From contig LR632930.1 in assembly GCA_902167325.1 (NCBI GenBank), positions 1,922,001-1,986,000 of the forward strand: 64,000 nucleotides of DNA. Reading direction: 5' to 3'. Shown here one piece after another: positions 1 to 7,674 of this stretch. The notes under the pieces were generated by a model, which saw only the letters and a list, made by a program, of their open reading frames with translations, did no database searches and was not told where the DNA came from. Within the stretch, counting starts at the first letter, position 1. Each line of letters opens with the position of its first letter. The position numbers were made by a program, and so were the translations under genes. The DNA comes from Chitinophaga pinensis (GTDB lineage: Bacteria; Bacteroidota; Bacteroidia; Chitinophagales; Chitinophagaceae).

Positions 1-582
1 GATTTTGAAAAGATCTTCCGCGCACAGCAAAACACGGAAGAGATCTTCTCTTTCAAAAACCTGACGATAGAATCCTCCATCCGCGTGAGCACCCTGTTTT
101 ACACCTACGCCCATGCGGTGAAAGGAAGCTATGTATACCGCCCTACCCAGGAAACCATGGATATGTTCTCGGCCGAAGACAGGCGTACCGCCATGTCAGT
201 AGAAACCTTTCAGGGCCTGCGTGTCATCAACAAATATCCCAGCGGCCAGTCGGGCACCGATCCCATTGTGGTAGTGCGTTTGGGTGAAATGTATCTCATT
301 GCGGCAGAAGGCCGTGGCCTTGCAGGACTTGCCCGCCTCAATGAGCTGCGTGCCCGCAGAGGACTGGGTCCCGTGAATCCATCCGGCGAACCCGCCTACC
401 TCGATGCTGTGCTGCTGGAAAGAAGGAAGGAGCTATTGGGGGAAGGCTTCCGATGGCACGACCTCGTACGTACCGGCAAAGCCGTAAGCACACTGGGCCT
501 GCTGGACCGGGAAGTGAAATACCCGCTGCCCATGAACGAACTGGCACTGAACAGAAACCTGGAACAAAACGACGATTACTAA
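1..582 (+). CDS. SusD/RagB family lipoprotein, C-terminal part (5' cut by window edge)
   Basis: The reading frame is open from base 1 to the stop at 580-582, so about 193 C-terminal residues are present and the signal peptide and most of the TPR-rich fold lie upstream. The end is typical of SusD proteins: an LNELRARRG segment, the signature ERRKELLGEGFRWHDLVRTG in which the Arg, Glu, Gly and Asp-Leu positions are characteristic, and a short YPLPMNEL tail. SusD proteins are surface lipoproteins that cap a SusC TonB-dependent transporter and bind glycans or other nutrients for import across the outer membrane. A SusC gene is expected just upstream of the window. Two lipoprotein genes follow at close spacing and probably share its transcript. 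The substrate cannot be read from this fragment. Confidence 0.9.
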   Translation, partial: DFEKIFRAQQNTEEIFSFKNLTIESSIRVSTLFYTYAHAVKGSYVYRPTQETMDMFSAEDRRTAMSVETFQGLRVINKYPSGQSGTDPIVVVRLGEMYLIAAEGRGLAGLARLNELRARRGLGPVNPSGEPAYLDAVLLERRKELLGEGFRWHDLVRTGKAVSTLGLLDREVKYPLPMNELALNRNLEQNDDY

Positions 583-603
583 TCCACCTGAAACAACAAT
601 TTT

Positions 604-1515
604 ATGCTTCATAAATACAAACTGGTGTGGGGATTAACGCTGGCATATGCGCTGCTGATAGGATGCAGTAAAGATGATGCCGCAGCACAGGCACCTGTAA
701 TAATTAAAAGTCCGCTTACCCAACGCATCCTCGACAGTGCCGGCGTTATTGCGCAGGTATTCAGTGATACATTGTTTGAGGTAAGTCCGGGTATTAAGGA
801 AACCGATATTCATTATCTCAGCCGCGAAGGTTATTCCATGCGTGCCTTCATTCTGGAGGTAGATGCTAACCACCCCGGCATCCTCCTGCAGGCAGGTACC
901 CCTTACAATGCAGCAGCTTATGCCATGCAGACTGTTCCGGAAATGGCCAAATTCATGGAGAAGCCCGATTACAAAGTAATGGCTGCAGTAAATGCAGACT
1001 TCTTCAATACCACCACTGGTGAACCCCGTGGGATATATGTGAAAGATGGAACGGTACTTAAAACCACCTGGGCTAATGCGCGCAGCGCCACCTTTATGGG
1101 AGTACTGAAGAATGGTAAGCCTTATATCGGAGACAGGGCCGATTTCCTGACCGTACAGGATGATCTGGAAGATGCGCTTGGCGGAGGCCCCATGCTGGTA
1201 CGCAATAACCAGATACTCACCCAAACCGATCTTTCGGTAGAGCCGCGCACCGGTATTGGGATGAACGAAAATGGGAAGATGTATTTCATTGTGGTGGATG
1301 GCCGTAGTTTTTATTATTCCAATGGTGTTACCATCACACAGCTGGGGCATATACTCAAAGCCTGTGGATCTACTATCGCTATAAATGTAGACGGTGGCGG
1401 TAGCAGTACTTTCATGATCAAACATCCGCTGGCAGATGTGTGGCAGGTGCGTAACCGCCCCAGCGATGGTACCAACCGTGCCGTAGGCAATGCCTGGATG
1501 ATCATTTCACGCTAA
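604..1515 (+). CDS. Phosphodiester glycosidase (NAGPA-type) domain lipoprotein
   Basis: This is a 303-residue protein with a lipoprotein signal ending in LLIGC, lipid-attachment Cys at about residue 21. From about residue 90 it matches the phosphodiester glycosidase domain (NAGPA family, PF09992): VNADFFN near the start of the domain, a GGGPMLVRN stretch, EPRTGIGM, and the closing INVDGGGSSTF and NRAVGNAW segments. The eukaryotic relative removes GlcNAc from phosphodiester-linked mannose-6-phosphate; bacterial members act on exopolysaccharide or glycan phosphodiesters, usually of unknown identity. It begins 21 bases after the SusD stop and is followed 21 bases later by the NHL lipoprotein, so all three are probably co-transcribed. 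A role in processing a phosphodiester-containing glycan at the cell surface is inference from this context. Confidence 0.85.
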   Translation: MLHKYKLVWGLTLAYALLIGCSKDDAAAQAPVIIKSPLTQRILDSAGVIAQVFSDTLFEVSPGIKETDIHYLSREGYSMRAFILEVDANHPGILLQAGTPYNAAAYAMQTVPEMAKFMEKPDYKVMAAVNADFFNTTTGEPRGIYVKDGTVLKTTWANARSATFMGVLKNGKPYIGDRADFLTVQDDLEDALGGGPMLVRNNQILTQTDLSVEPRTGIGMNENGKMYFIVVDGRSFYYSNGVTITQLGHILKACGSTIAINVDGGGSSTFMIKHPLADVWQVRNRPSDGTNRAVGNAWMIISR

Positions 1516-1536
1516 CCGTTTCAAATTCAGTCAGAC

Positions 1537-2850
1537 ATGAAAAAATTCCTTTTATACCTGTTGATGCCCGCATTGGTTTTTGTGGCGGGTTGTGATAAAG
1601 ACGATGAAGAGCGCCCGGTAACGCCCGTTATTTCGGCCGTATATCCATCCTCCGGCCATCCCAATATGATCATCCGGATCAAGGGTAAAAACTTCAGCAC
1701 TACGCGGGAAGAGAATAAAGTTCAGTTCAATGGTAAGGCCGGCATCGTGATCGAAGCATCGGAAACGGAGCTGCTGGTGGTATCCCCTGTAACGGGTACT
1801 ACCGGCCCTGTTACTCTCGCCACGCCGAAGGGTTCCGCAACAGGCGGGGTATTTACCTATCTGCCTCCTGTAGAAGAATACGAAGTTACCACGCTGGCCG
1901 GTACAGGAACTGCCGGATCGGTAGACGGGCCTGTTGCCACTGCGCTCTTCCGCACGGTGCAGGGCGTAGCTATCGGGACCGATGGATCGGTGATCGTTAC
2001 AGACCGGGGTAATAACCGCATCCGCCGTATTACCACTGCAGGTGAAGTAATGCCCGTTGCCGGTGCGAATAGTGCCGGGTATACGAATGCTACGGGTGCA
2101 GCTGCAAGGTTCCGCCTGCCATGGCGCGCGGTGGAAGATGCGCAGGGAAACATCTATGTGGCAGACCGGGATAATCATGCCATCAGGAAGATAACGCCGG
2201 CAGGCGTAGTAACTACTATCGCCGGAACAGGCATTGCAGGATATACAGATGGCCCTGCCGCAGCCGCACAGTTCAACCAGCCGCTCGATATAGTCGCCGA
2301 TGCCGCAGGCAACCTGTTTGTGGCGGATAACCTGAACCACCGCATCCGTAAGATAGCTGCCGATGGAGAGGTAACCACCATCGCCGGTAATGGCACAGCC
2401 GGCTTTGCAAACGGTACGGGGGCGGCTGCACAGTTCCGTAACCCCAGTGGCCTGGAGATCGATAAAGACGGTAACCTGCTCATTGCAGACAGGCTCAACC
2501 ACCGTGTCCGCAAAGTAACGCAGGCAGGGGTTGTTACTACCCTCGCGGGCGATGGTACTTCCGGATACCTCGATGGTGACGCTGCCGCAGCCCGGTTCGC
2601 TGACCCTTATGGTATTACGGTAGATGCCAACGGTAATATCTATATAGCAGACCTGAATAACCACAAGGTCCGTAAGATATCCGCGGAGGGTAAAGTGATC
2701 TCCATTGCCGGTGGGGCTAAGGGCTTTACTGATGGCCTTGGCGCCGGGGCGCAGCTGAATACGCCTACCGATGTATGTGTAGACCGTAATGGTAACCTGT
2801 ACGTGGCCGACCAGGCCAACCACGCCATCCGCAAGCTTTCCCGGAGATAA
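1537..2850 (+). CDS. IPT/TIG plus NHL-repeat surface lipoprotein
   Basis: This 437-residue protein has a lipoprotein signal ending in FVAGC, Cys at about residue 19. Residues about 30-108 form an IPT/TIG immunoglobulin-like domain (ISAVYPSSGHPN, VQFNGKAG). From about residue 116 to the end there are about six NHL-type repeats of some 55 residues, each with a GNIYVAD.NNHAIRKI segment followed by a VTTIAGTG.AGY.DG segment, consistent with a six-bladed beta-propeller. Such proteins bind glycan or protein ligands at the cell surface; no catalytic residues are evident. It is the last gene of the SusD-phosphodiester glycosidase operon and is followed by a strong terminator. A role as an accessory surface glycan-binding protein is inferred from the position. 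Confidence 0.85.
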   Translation: MKKFLLYLLMPALVFVAGCDKDDEERPVTPVISAVYPSSGHPNMIIRIKGKNFSTTREENKVQFNGKAGIVIEASETELLVVSPVTGTTGPVTLATPKGSATGGVFTYLPPVEEYEVTTLAGTGTAGSVDGPVATALFRTVQGVAIGTDGSVIVTDRGNNRIRRITTAGEVMPVAGANSAGYTNATGAAARFRLPWRAVEDAQGNIYVADRDNHAIRKITPAGVVTTIAGTGIAGYTDGPAAAAQFNQPLDIVADAAGNLFVADNLNHRIRKIAADGEVTTIAGNGTAGFANGTGAAAQFRNPSGLEIDKDGNLLIADRLNHRVRKVTQAGVVTTLAGDGTSGYLDGDAAAARFADPYGITVDANGNIYIADLNNHKVRKISAEGKVISIAGGAKGFTDGLGAGAQLNTPTDVCVDRNGNLYVADQANHAIRKLSRR

Positions 2851-2921
2851 TGATACTCCATATCCTATGTGCAGGCCTTTTGTAGATAATGGACCCAATG
2901 CCGCGCATTGGTATTAAAAAT

Positions 2922-2961
2922 AAACAGCCCCCGGTGCTTCTTTGCGCCGGGGGCTGTTTTT
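2922..2961. terminator. Bidirectional intrinsic terminator between convergent genes
   Basis: A 13-bp perfect stem, AAACAGCCCCCGG at 2922-2934 pairing with CCGGGGGCTGTTT at 2947-2959, has a 12-base loop. It is followed by a T run on the plus strand and is T-rich on the minus strand too. It sits between the NHL lipoprotein (plus) and the CLC gene (minus) and can end both. Confidence 0.85.
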
Positions 2962-2972
2962 ATATGGGAATA

Positions 2973-4355
2973 TCAGAAGTGGTCGGGAAGATGATCGTCG
3001 TTCAGGATCTTACGTTCTACCAGAGATTTGTGGTACACAGAATACTTAACATATTTCCGGGTAATGAAGTAGGAGATAGCAGTTACGATCATGAGGGGTA
3101 CAAACAATTTATAACCGCCGGAGATCTCCGCCAGCAGGAAGATAGCAGTGAGCGGTGCATGCATCACACCCGCCAGTACACCTGCCATGGCGGTGATGAT
3201 AAAATTGGGTGTGTTGAGATGATAGATGCCGGTTTCGTTGATGATAAAAGCAAACAGGAAGCCTGTTAAACCGCCGGTGATCATGGATGGTGCGAATACC
3301 CCGCCGTTGCCACCCGCGCAGATAGTAAGTACGGCACATACCACTTTGAAAAGTATCATCAGCAACGCCATCAATACCACGGCCCATAACTCATCACTAT
3401 AAGTTGCCAGCAGGGAATGGGACGTGAGTGCGGTATAATTACCGGACAGCAGCTGGGTAATGGTAGAGTATCCTTCGGCATACAGCCCCGGCAGGAGGAA
3501 GATGATCGCGCAGAGGGGAATGCCGGCGAGGAGCCAGGTTTTCCATGACATGGCGCGCTTATGGAAGTAACCTTCTATCCACTCCACCATATGCGTAACG
3601 TACACCGATACCATGCCGCAGGCTATACCGAGGCAGATATAAAATGGGATCGCCTGCACGTTCCAGCTTTCGCTGGCGGTGAAGATGAACTTGCCCGGAT
3701 ATATCAGTTGAGATACCACGGTAGCCGTGGCGGTGGAAATAAGCAATGGGATGAAAAACGGGATGCTGAAATCGAGCAGGAATATTTCGAGGACGAAGAT
3801 GATGCCTGCAAACGGACTGTTAAACACCGCCGCAATACCACTGGCGGTGCCACAGGCAAGCAGCAGTATAGTGTCTTTAGACGATAGCCGCAGATCGCGC
3901 CCGGTATTGGACCCTATAGCCGCACCGGTTGCCACAATGGGTGCTTCCAGTCCCACGCTGCCGCCAAAGCCTGTAGTGAGTGCCGCAGTAATTATATGGC
4001 CATAGGTGTGGCGCTTTTCGATCCGGCCTTTATTGATGACGATGTTCTGAATAATGAATCCTATACCCCGGCTGAGGCGGCCTTTGAAGAAGCGGGTAAG
4101 TACCAGCAAAGACAGGCCTGTGCCTATAAGGGGGAAGATGGCCGACAGCCAGTTGCTGCCCATCCAGTTGTTCATCGCCTCCGCCCGGTGCTCGAAGAAC
4201 GATACGGATACTTTCAGCGCCACAGCCGCCAATGCAGCAATAACGCCTACAATAAAACTGATAAGGATGAGAAAGTTGCGGTGAGATGTATATCTGATCC
4301 GGAGGTTTCCCAGATTAATCAGGAACCTGTAAAACTTGTTTCCAATGCCTTCCAT
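2973..4355 (-). CDS. CLC-family chloride channel/transporter
   Basis: This is a 460-residue polytopic inner-membrane protein of the voltage-gated chloride channel family. It shows the CLC selectivity-filter signatures: GGSVGLEAPIVATGAAIGS at about residue 130-148, with the gating glutamate in the GxEGP-like position (the following Gly is Ala here), a GIAAVFNSPFAGIIFVLE segment, and GGNGGVFAPSMITGG near residue 350. The family moves chloride, as channels or as chloride/proton exchangers. There is no C-terminal CBS or RCK domain, so this is the short form. It starts 32 bases downstream of the exported-protein gene on the same strand and may be co-transcribed with it. Whether it is a channel or an exchanger cannot be settled from the sequence alone. 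Confidence 0.92.
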   Translation of the reverse strand: MEGIGNKFYRFLINLGNLRIRYTSHRNFLILISFIVGVIAALAAVALKVSVSFFEHRAEAMNNWMGSNWLSAIFPLIGTGLSLLVLTRFFKGRLSRGIGFIIQNIVINKGRIEKRHTYGHIITAALTTGFGGSVGLEAPIVATGAAIGSNTGRDLRLSSKDTILLLACGTASGIAAVFNSPFAGIIFVLEIFLLDFSIPFFIPLLISTATATVVSQLIYPGKFIFTASESWNVQAIPFYICLGIACGMVSVYVTHMVEWIEGYFHKRAMSWKTWLLAGIPLCAIIFLLPGLYAEGYSTITQLLSGNYTALTSHSLLATYSDELWAVVLMALLMILFKVVCAVLTICAGGNGGVFAPSMITGGLTGFLFAFIINETGIYHLNTPNFIITAMAGVLAGVMHAPLTAIFLLAEISGGYKLFVPLMIVTAISYFITRKYVKYSVYHKSLVERKILNDDHLPDHF

Positions 4356-4387
4356 GCGGCTAAATTACGGAAACAGGACTTAATGGG

Positions 4388-5491
4388 TCAGGGCTGGGTC
4401 CGGAACTCGATCTTTTCCACCACTACGCCCAGCTTTTTAACTGCCGCAGCGTCTGACCGGAACGATTTATCGCCGGTGAACTGGTCATACAGCTTCGGAT
4501 CGCCTGTATTTTGTGCCCTGAATAGGATGTGGACGCCTTTTTTATCGAGCGCTCCGCCATCCCAGCTGGCTACGGTACCGCCGTTAGTCCACTCGAATCC
4601 ATTGATACGGAAGCCGCGTGTATTTACTTTCTGCACTTTCTCCAGCGGGTCGCCGGGTTTGATGCCGAAGGGGGATTTCCATTTGGTATTTTCCTGTCCG
4701 AAGGTGATGGACTTGGTAGAATCTGCATAGAAGATGACAGACATCTCATTTTCCGTATCCGGATACACTACCCAGGCCTTACCTACATCGTTTCCATCGA
4801 AGTCGGTAGCATCCCGCAGTTCCACGTTTTCCTTGCCATACAGGGTCTGTAGCTGGTCGGGCTTCACCATGCCGAAAACGAGGCGTACATCCCAGTTACG
4901 GGTGTCTGTTGGTTCGGTTACTCCTGCGGCAGATACATTGGCCGGGCCTGCAGGTTTAGCCGGTGTGGCGGCAGTAGTTTGTGTATTAGCGGGGGCAGCA
5001 GCTGCAGGGAGGTTGGTGGTGGTAACCGCATCGAGGTTGGCCGGCGGGGCCACCATCAGCGTAATGGCTTTGGGGATGGCACCAATGCGGTACAGCTCCT
5101 TTTTCTCGTCGGTCAATGCCTTGGCTTCGTCTTTATACTTATTCACCGTGTAGGTAGCTACCGGAAATACGTTGCCGGAGCTGAGGTTCATGGCACGGAG
5201 GTTGGCAATGAAGGTTTGGCGGTTACAGTCGCTGTACTGAAACAGGTATTTCAGGGCGGCATCCATGGCGGCCGGCTCCTTCTTGAGGTCCTGCATGGTT
5301 TTATCCACTTCCAGCCCGCCTGCGCCAGACCTGCTCATCTGTTCCGTCACAAATACCAGCGCGGGATCGTTAAGTTTCAGGAATTGGGCGGCCATTTTGC
5401 TGGAAATGTCTTCTATGGCGGATTCCGTCAACTTCTGGGCGGAGGTGGCAAGGGGGAGGGCAAATACGAGCAGTAAGAAAATCCGTTTCAT
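4388..5491 (-). CDS. Exported protein of unknown function with Ala/Pro/Thr linker
   Basis: This is a 367-residue protein with a clear Sec signal peptide (MKRIFLLLVFALPLATSAQ). I do not recognise the family. Residues about 20-150 form an apparently helical region with one Cys (YSDCNRQTF). Residues about 155-205 are a low-complexity linker rich in Ala, Pro and Thr. The C-terminal part (about 205-365) looks like a compact beta-rich domain starting NWDVRLVFGMVKPDQL and containing FGIKPGDPLEKV. A two-domain periplasmic or surface protein is the simplest reading. It precedes the CLC gene by 32 bases on the same strand. No catalytic motif was found. Confidence 0.8.
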   Translation of the reverse strand: MKRIFLLLVFALPLATSAQKLTESAIEDISSKMAAQFLKLNDPALVFVTEQMSRSGAGGLEVDKTMQDLKKEPAAMDAALKYLFQYSDCNRQTFIANLRAMNLSSGNVFPVATYTVNKYKDEAKALTDEKKELYRIGAIPKAITLMVAPPANLDAVTTTNLPAAAAPANTQTTAATPAKPAGPANVSAAGVTEPTDTRNWDVRLVFGMVKPDQLQTLYGKENVELRDATDFDGNDVGKAWVVYPDTENEMSVIFYADSTKSITFGQENTKWKSPFGIKPGDPLEKVQKVNTRGFRINGFEWTNGGTVASWDGGALDKKGVHILFRAQNTGDPKLYDQFTGDKSFRSDAAAVKKLGVVVEKIEFRTQP

Positions 5492-5513
5492 GCGGGTGAT
5501 TTTTAGGAGCTAC

Positions 5514-5528
5514 ATGCGTATAACGCAT
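5514..5528. promoter_or_regulatory. 15-bp palindrome in divergent intergenic region
   Basis: ATGCGT and ACGCAT flank ATA, giving a perfect inverted repeat 23 bases upstream of the minus-strand exported protein and 149 bases upstream of the DUF4198 gene. It could be an operator. No matching regulator was identified. Confidence 0.3.
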
Positions 5529-5676
5529 ATCATTGTCACTAAATTATGGAAATATCCCTTACCACGGCGCAAATTACATGCCCGCGATTTTTCCCGGATG
5601 TATAATTCAAATTCCCGATCCGATCATCTTCCCCCATTTGCCAGCCATACTTTTACAATTTCAAAACAAGAAGCTA

Positions 5677-6390
5677 ATGTTATCACGTTTTACATCTATG
5701 CTGGCCCTCGCGATCTTCGCCGCCATCAACTCCTTCGGCCATGCACTCTGGATCGAGACCAGCCCCGTAGGCAAAAAAGGACAGGCCCAGGAAGTACGCG
5801 TTTTCTGGGGAGAATTCGCCGATAAAGACATTTCTCCGCTGGATAAATGGTTTTCCGATACCAAATCCTACACCCTCTCCGTAATTACCCCGGATGGTAA
5901 AGTGGTTCCTCTTCAGAGCGCACCCGGTAAAGACCACTACAAGGCTTTCTTCACCCCTGATCAGGACGGTGCCTATACCGTAGTGATGAAACACGTGGTG
6001 AAAGACGTTTACCACGGTTCCCGCCTCGATTACCACTCCAGCGCAGTTGTACGTGTAGGCACTGCCAGCCAGCTGGACGCTGCTGCCAATAAAAATACCC
6101 TGAGCGTATATACTGCTCCCAATACCACGCTTAAAGTGGGTCAAAAGATTGATTTCTATTCACTTGTGAATCTGAAACCTGCTGATGGACAGGAAATCGA
6201 AGTATTTGCTCCCAATGGCTGGGGTAAGAAAATGTGGGCCGACAGCACCGGTAAAGCTTCCTTTACCCCCCTCTGGCCTGGCCGCTACATGGTAGAAATC
6301 GCCGGTACTGCAGAAGAAAAAGGCGACCACCACGGTAAGGCTTACGAAAAGATCTGGCGCTGTGCAACCTATTGCATTGAAGTGAAATAA
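5677..6390 (+). CDS. Exported DUF4198-like protein
   Basis: I place the start at 5677, where a normal Sec signal peptide begins (MLSRFTSMLALAIFAAINSFGHA); an in-frame ATG 144 bases upstream would hide it. The mature part begins with ALWIETSPVGKKGQ, continues with two beta-sandwich-like segments (VRVFWGEF..., LKVGQKIDFYSLVNLKPADGQ) and ends in KIWRCATYCIEVK, a layout typical of DUF4198 proteins. These are periplasmic and often found beside metal-uptake genes, where a role in nickel or cobalt transport has been suggested. Several His residues (for example KGDHHGKAYEKIW near the C terminus) would suit metal binding. No transporter is adjacent, so the metal link is family knowledge only. Confidence 0.7.
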   Translation: MLSRFTSMLALAIFAAINSFGHALWIETSPVGKKGQAQEVRVFWGEFADKDISPLDKWFSDTKSYTLSVITPDGKVVPLQSAPGKDHYKAFFTPDQDGAYTVVMKHVVKDVYHGSRLDYHSSAVVRVGTASQLDAAANKNTLSVYTAPNTTLKVGQKIDFYSLVNLKPADGQEIEVFAPNGWGKKMWADSTGKASFTPLWPGRYMVEIAGTAEEKGDHHGKAYEKIWRCATYCIEVK

Positions 6391-6426
6391 TTAAAATCCG
6401 TCGTACAGATTCCATGTTTGTGCCCC

Positions 6427-6459
6427 AACCTCCCGGACATTCGTCCGGGAGGTTTTTTT
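6427..6459 (+). terminator. Intrinsic terminator after DUF4198 gene
   Basis: AACCTCCCGGAC at 6427-6438 pairs with GTCCGGGAGGTT at 6443-6454 around a 4-base loop and runs into seven T. The same stem recurs at 7383-7411. Confidence 0.9.
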
Positions 6460-6513
6460 ATTAATGGGGATTGTTTCTGACAGGCAAGTGCTGTATCCTT
6501 CAGTAAAACACGG

Positions 6514-7236
6514 TTATTTATTGGGTAATTGCTTAAGTATATCCCAGGTAGATTCCCTGATGAAACCTTTGGAATCGATATCGGAGAAAGCAATGGAGAT
6601 CCCGGCCCGGATGGAATTATGGGCCTTCTTAATATTCTTTCCTTCCAGAAAAGCAATCAGTTCTTTTGCGGGCTTTACGTTAGTTACCGGGCCAAGGGTG
6701 TAATTGAGCTTGGAATCGCCGGAAGTACTTTTACTCCCATTAATGCAATGCATGTTCAGCTGGTTATATACAGTTGTATTTGCCGGAACTGTTACGGCCA
6801 CGCGCATGGCTAAAATGCCGTTTTGGCTCTCCTGATCTCTGGAAACAAAAATTAATCCGGGAGGCAGAACAAGGTTCAGCGGAGCATTCGTTGAATTTTT
6901 GAAGCTAACGCACAAAGTTACATGGCTGCCTACATCCCAGCGGTGGGGATCATCTTCATCCTTATATGCGCATGAGTCTTTCTGATCGAAGGTTCGCGGA
7001 TGTTCTGCCCAAACAAAAGATAGCCCCTTCGGCAAGGAAAGCGGAGTGCCTTCCGGTGCGTCATATGAACAGGTACCCCAACCTTTAAAATGGACAGGTA
7101 CAATACAATCAGTGTTAACCGGTTCTTCCGGTTCGTCGGAGCCATCCCCGCCGGATTTGGAGCACGCAGAGAGGATACCTGTTATTAAAAGCCCGTAAAG
7201 TGCTGATTTTAAGAGAAAAACATACTTCCTTTTCAT
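6514..7236 (-). CDS. Hypothetical lipoprotein, possible acquired gene
   Basis: This is a 240-residue protein with a lipoprotein signal ending in GILSACS, Cys at about residue 25, then an acidic Gly/Ser/Glu/Pro spacer. I do not recognise the family. The mature part has several Cys residues (DCIVPV, GTCSYD, DSCAYKD, VTLCVSF, MHCINGS), probably forming disulfides, and a C-terminal helical segment. The DNA looks more A+T-rich than the neighbours. The gene lies between two copies of the same terminator stem (6427-6459 and 7383-7416), both pointing the opposite way to the gene. This suggests that the segment was inserted or duplicated as a unit. Promoter at 7259-7266. Confidence 0.75.
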   Translation of the reverse strand: MKRKYVFLLKSALYGLLITGILSACSKSGGDGSDEPEEPVNTDCIVPVHFKGWGTCSYDAPEGTPLSLPKGLSFVWAEHPRTFDQKDSCAYKDEDDPHRWDVGSHVTLCVSFKNSTNAPLNLVLPPGLIFVSRDQESQNGILAMRVAVTVPANTTVYNQLNMHCINGSKSTSGDSKLNYTLGPVTNVKPAKELIAFLEGKNIKKAHNSIRAGISIAFSDIDSKGFIRESTWDILKQLPNK

Positions 7237-7258
7237 GTTAGTTGGATATTAATTCGGG

Positions 7259-7266
7259 CAAAACTA
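7259..7266 (-). promoter_or_regulatory. -7 promoter box for the hypothetical lipoprotein
   Basis: Read on the minus strand, TAGTTTTG fits the Bacteroidota -7 consensus TAnnTTTG. A TTTA at the -33 position lies 19 bases further upstream. The predicted start of transcription is some 16 bases before the start codon at 7236. Confidence 0.55.
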
Positions 7267-7382
7267 AATCCATAATATGCGGAGATAAATTATATACGAC
7301 TATCTGCCACATTGATCGACATACAGCAGGAAATCGAAGGCCAACGGTACTGATCATCATATTCTAATAGATCTTCTCCCAC

Positions 7383-7416
7383 AACCTCCCGGACTTACCG
7401 TCCGGGAGGTTTTTTT
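7383..7416 (+). terminator. Orphan terminator, copy of the one at 6427
   Basis: AACCTCCCGGAC pairs with GTCCGGGAGGTT around a 5-base loop, followed by a T run. Stem and tail are identical to the terminator at 6427-6459. No plus-strand gene ends here, so it either ends an unseen transcript or marks a duplication. Confidence 0.75.
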
Positions 7417-7510
7417 ATGCCCATCCGGAGTATTGTGACAAAGCTGCCAGATATAAGCCAGACTCGGGTTACAGGCTATCTAGACGGCAGGTTCCCCCCA
7501 GGATAACCCA

Positions 7511-7626
7511 TATATAAGCTACCTATAACTTACCTATAACATACCTATAAGCTACCCTTTTATATATAGGGTAGCTTATAGGTAGCTTATAGATGGCTTA
7601 TAGGTAAGTTATAGGTAGCTTATATA
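7511..7626. repeat. 11-bp repeat array A forming a 116-bp palindrome
   Basis: Units ATAAGCTACCT, ATAACTTACCT, ATAACATACCT and ATAAGCTACCC follow each other without gaps. After an 11-base centre (7558-7568) the same units continue in reverse complement. The left arm is 7511-7557 and the right arm 7569-7626. The arms differ in length by exactly one 11-bp unit, and the outer 29 bases of each arm are complementary without mismatch. It lies about 50 bases downstream of the GH105 stop codon. It is not coding and does not match a CRISPR or a known attachment site. Confidence 0.9.
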
Positions 7627-7674
7627 AGAATTTACTACGGGAGTAAACAGGGGGTAAAGGCTGTTTGGAGGGCG

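Noticed and set aside
1552..2898. A 448-codon open frame on the minus strand
   Set aside because: It mirrors the repeat-rich NHL lipoprotein gene; the repeats make a long shadow frame.
2895..2912. Small hairpin CCAATG/CATTGG as a separate terminator
   Set aside because: No T run follows it, and a much stronger terminator begins 10 bases later.
7511..7626. CRISPR array
   Set aside because: Units are 11 bp, contiguous and without spacers, and no cas genes are present.
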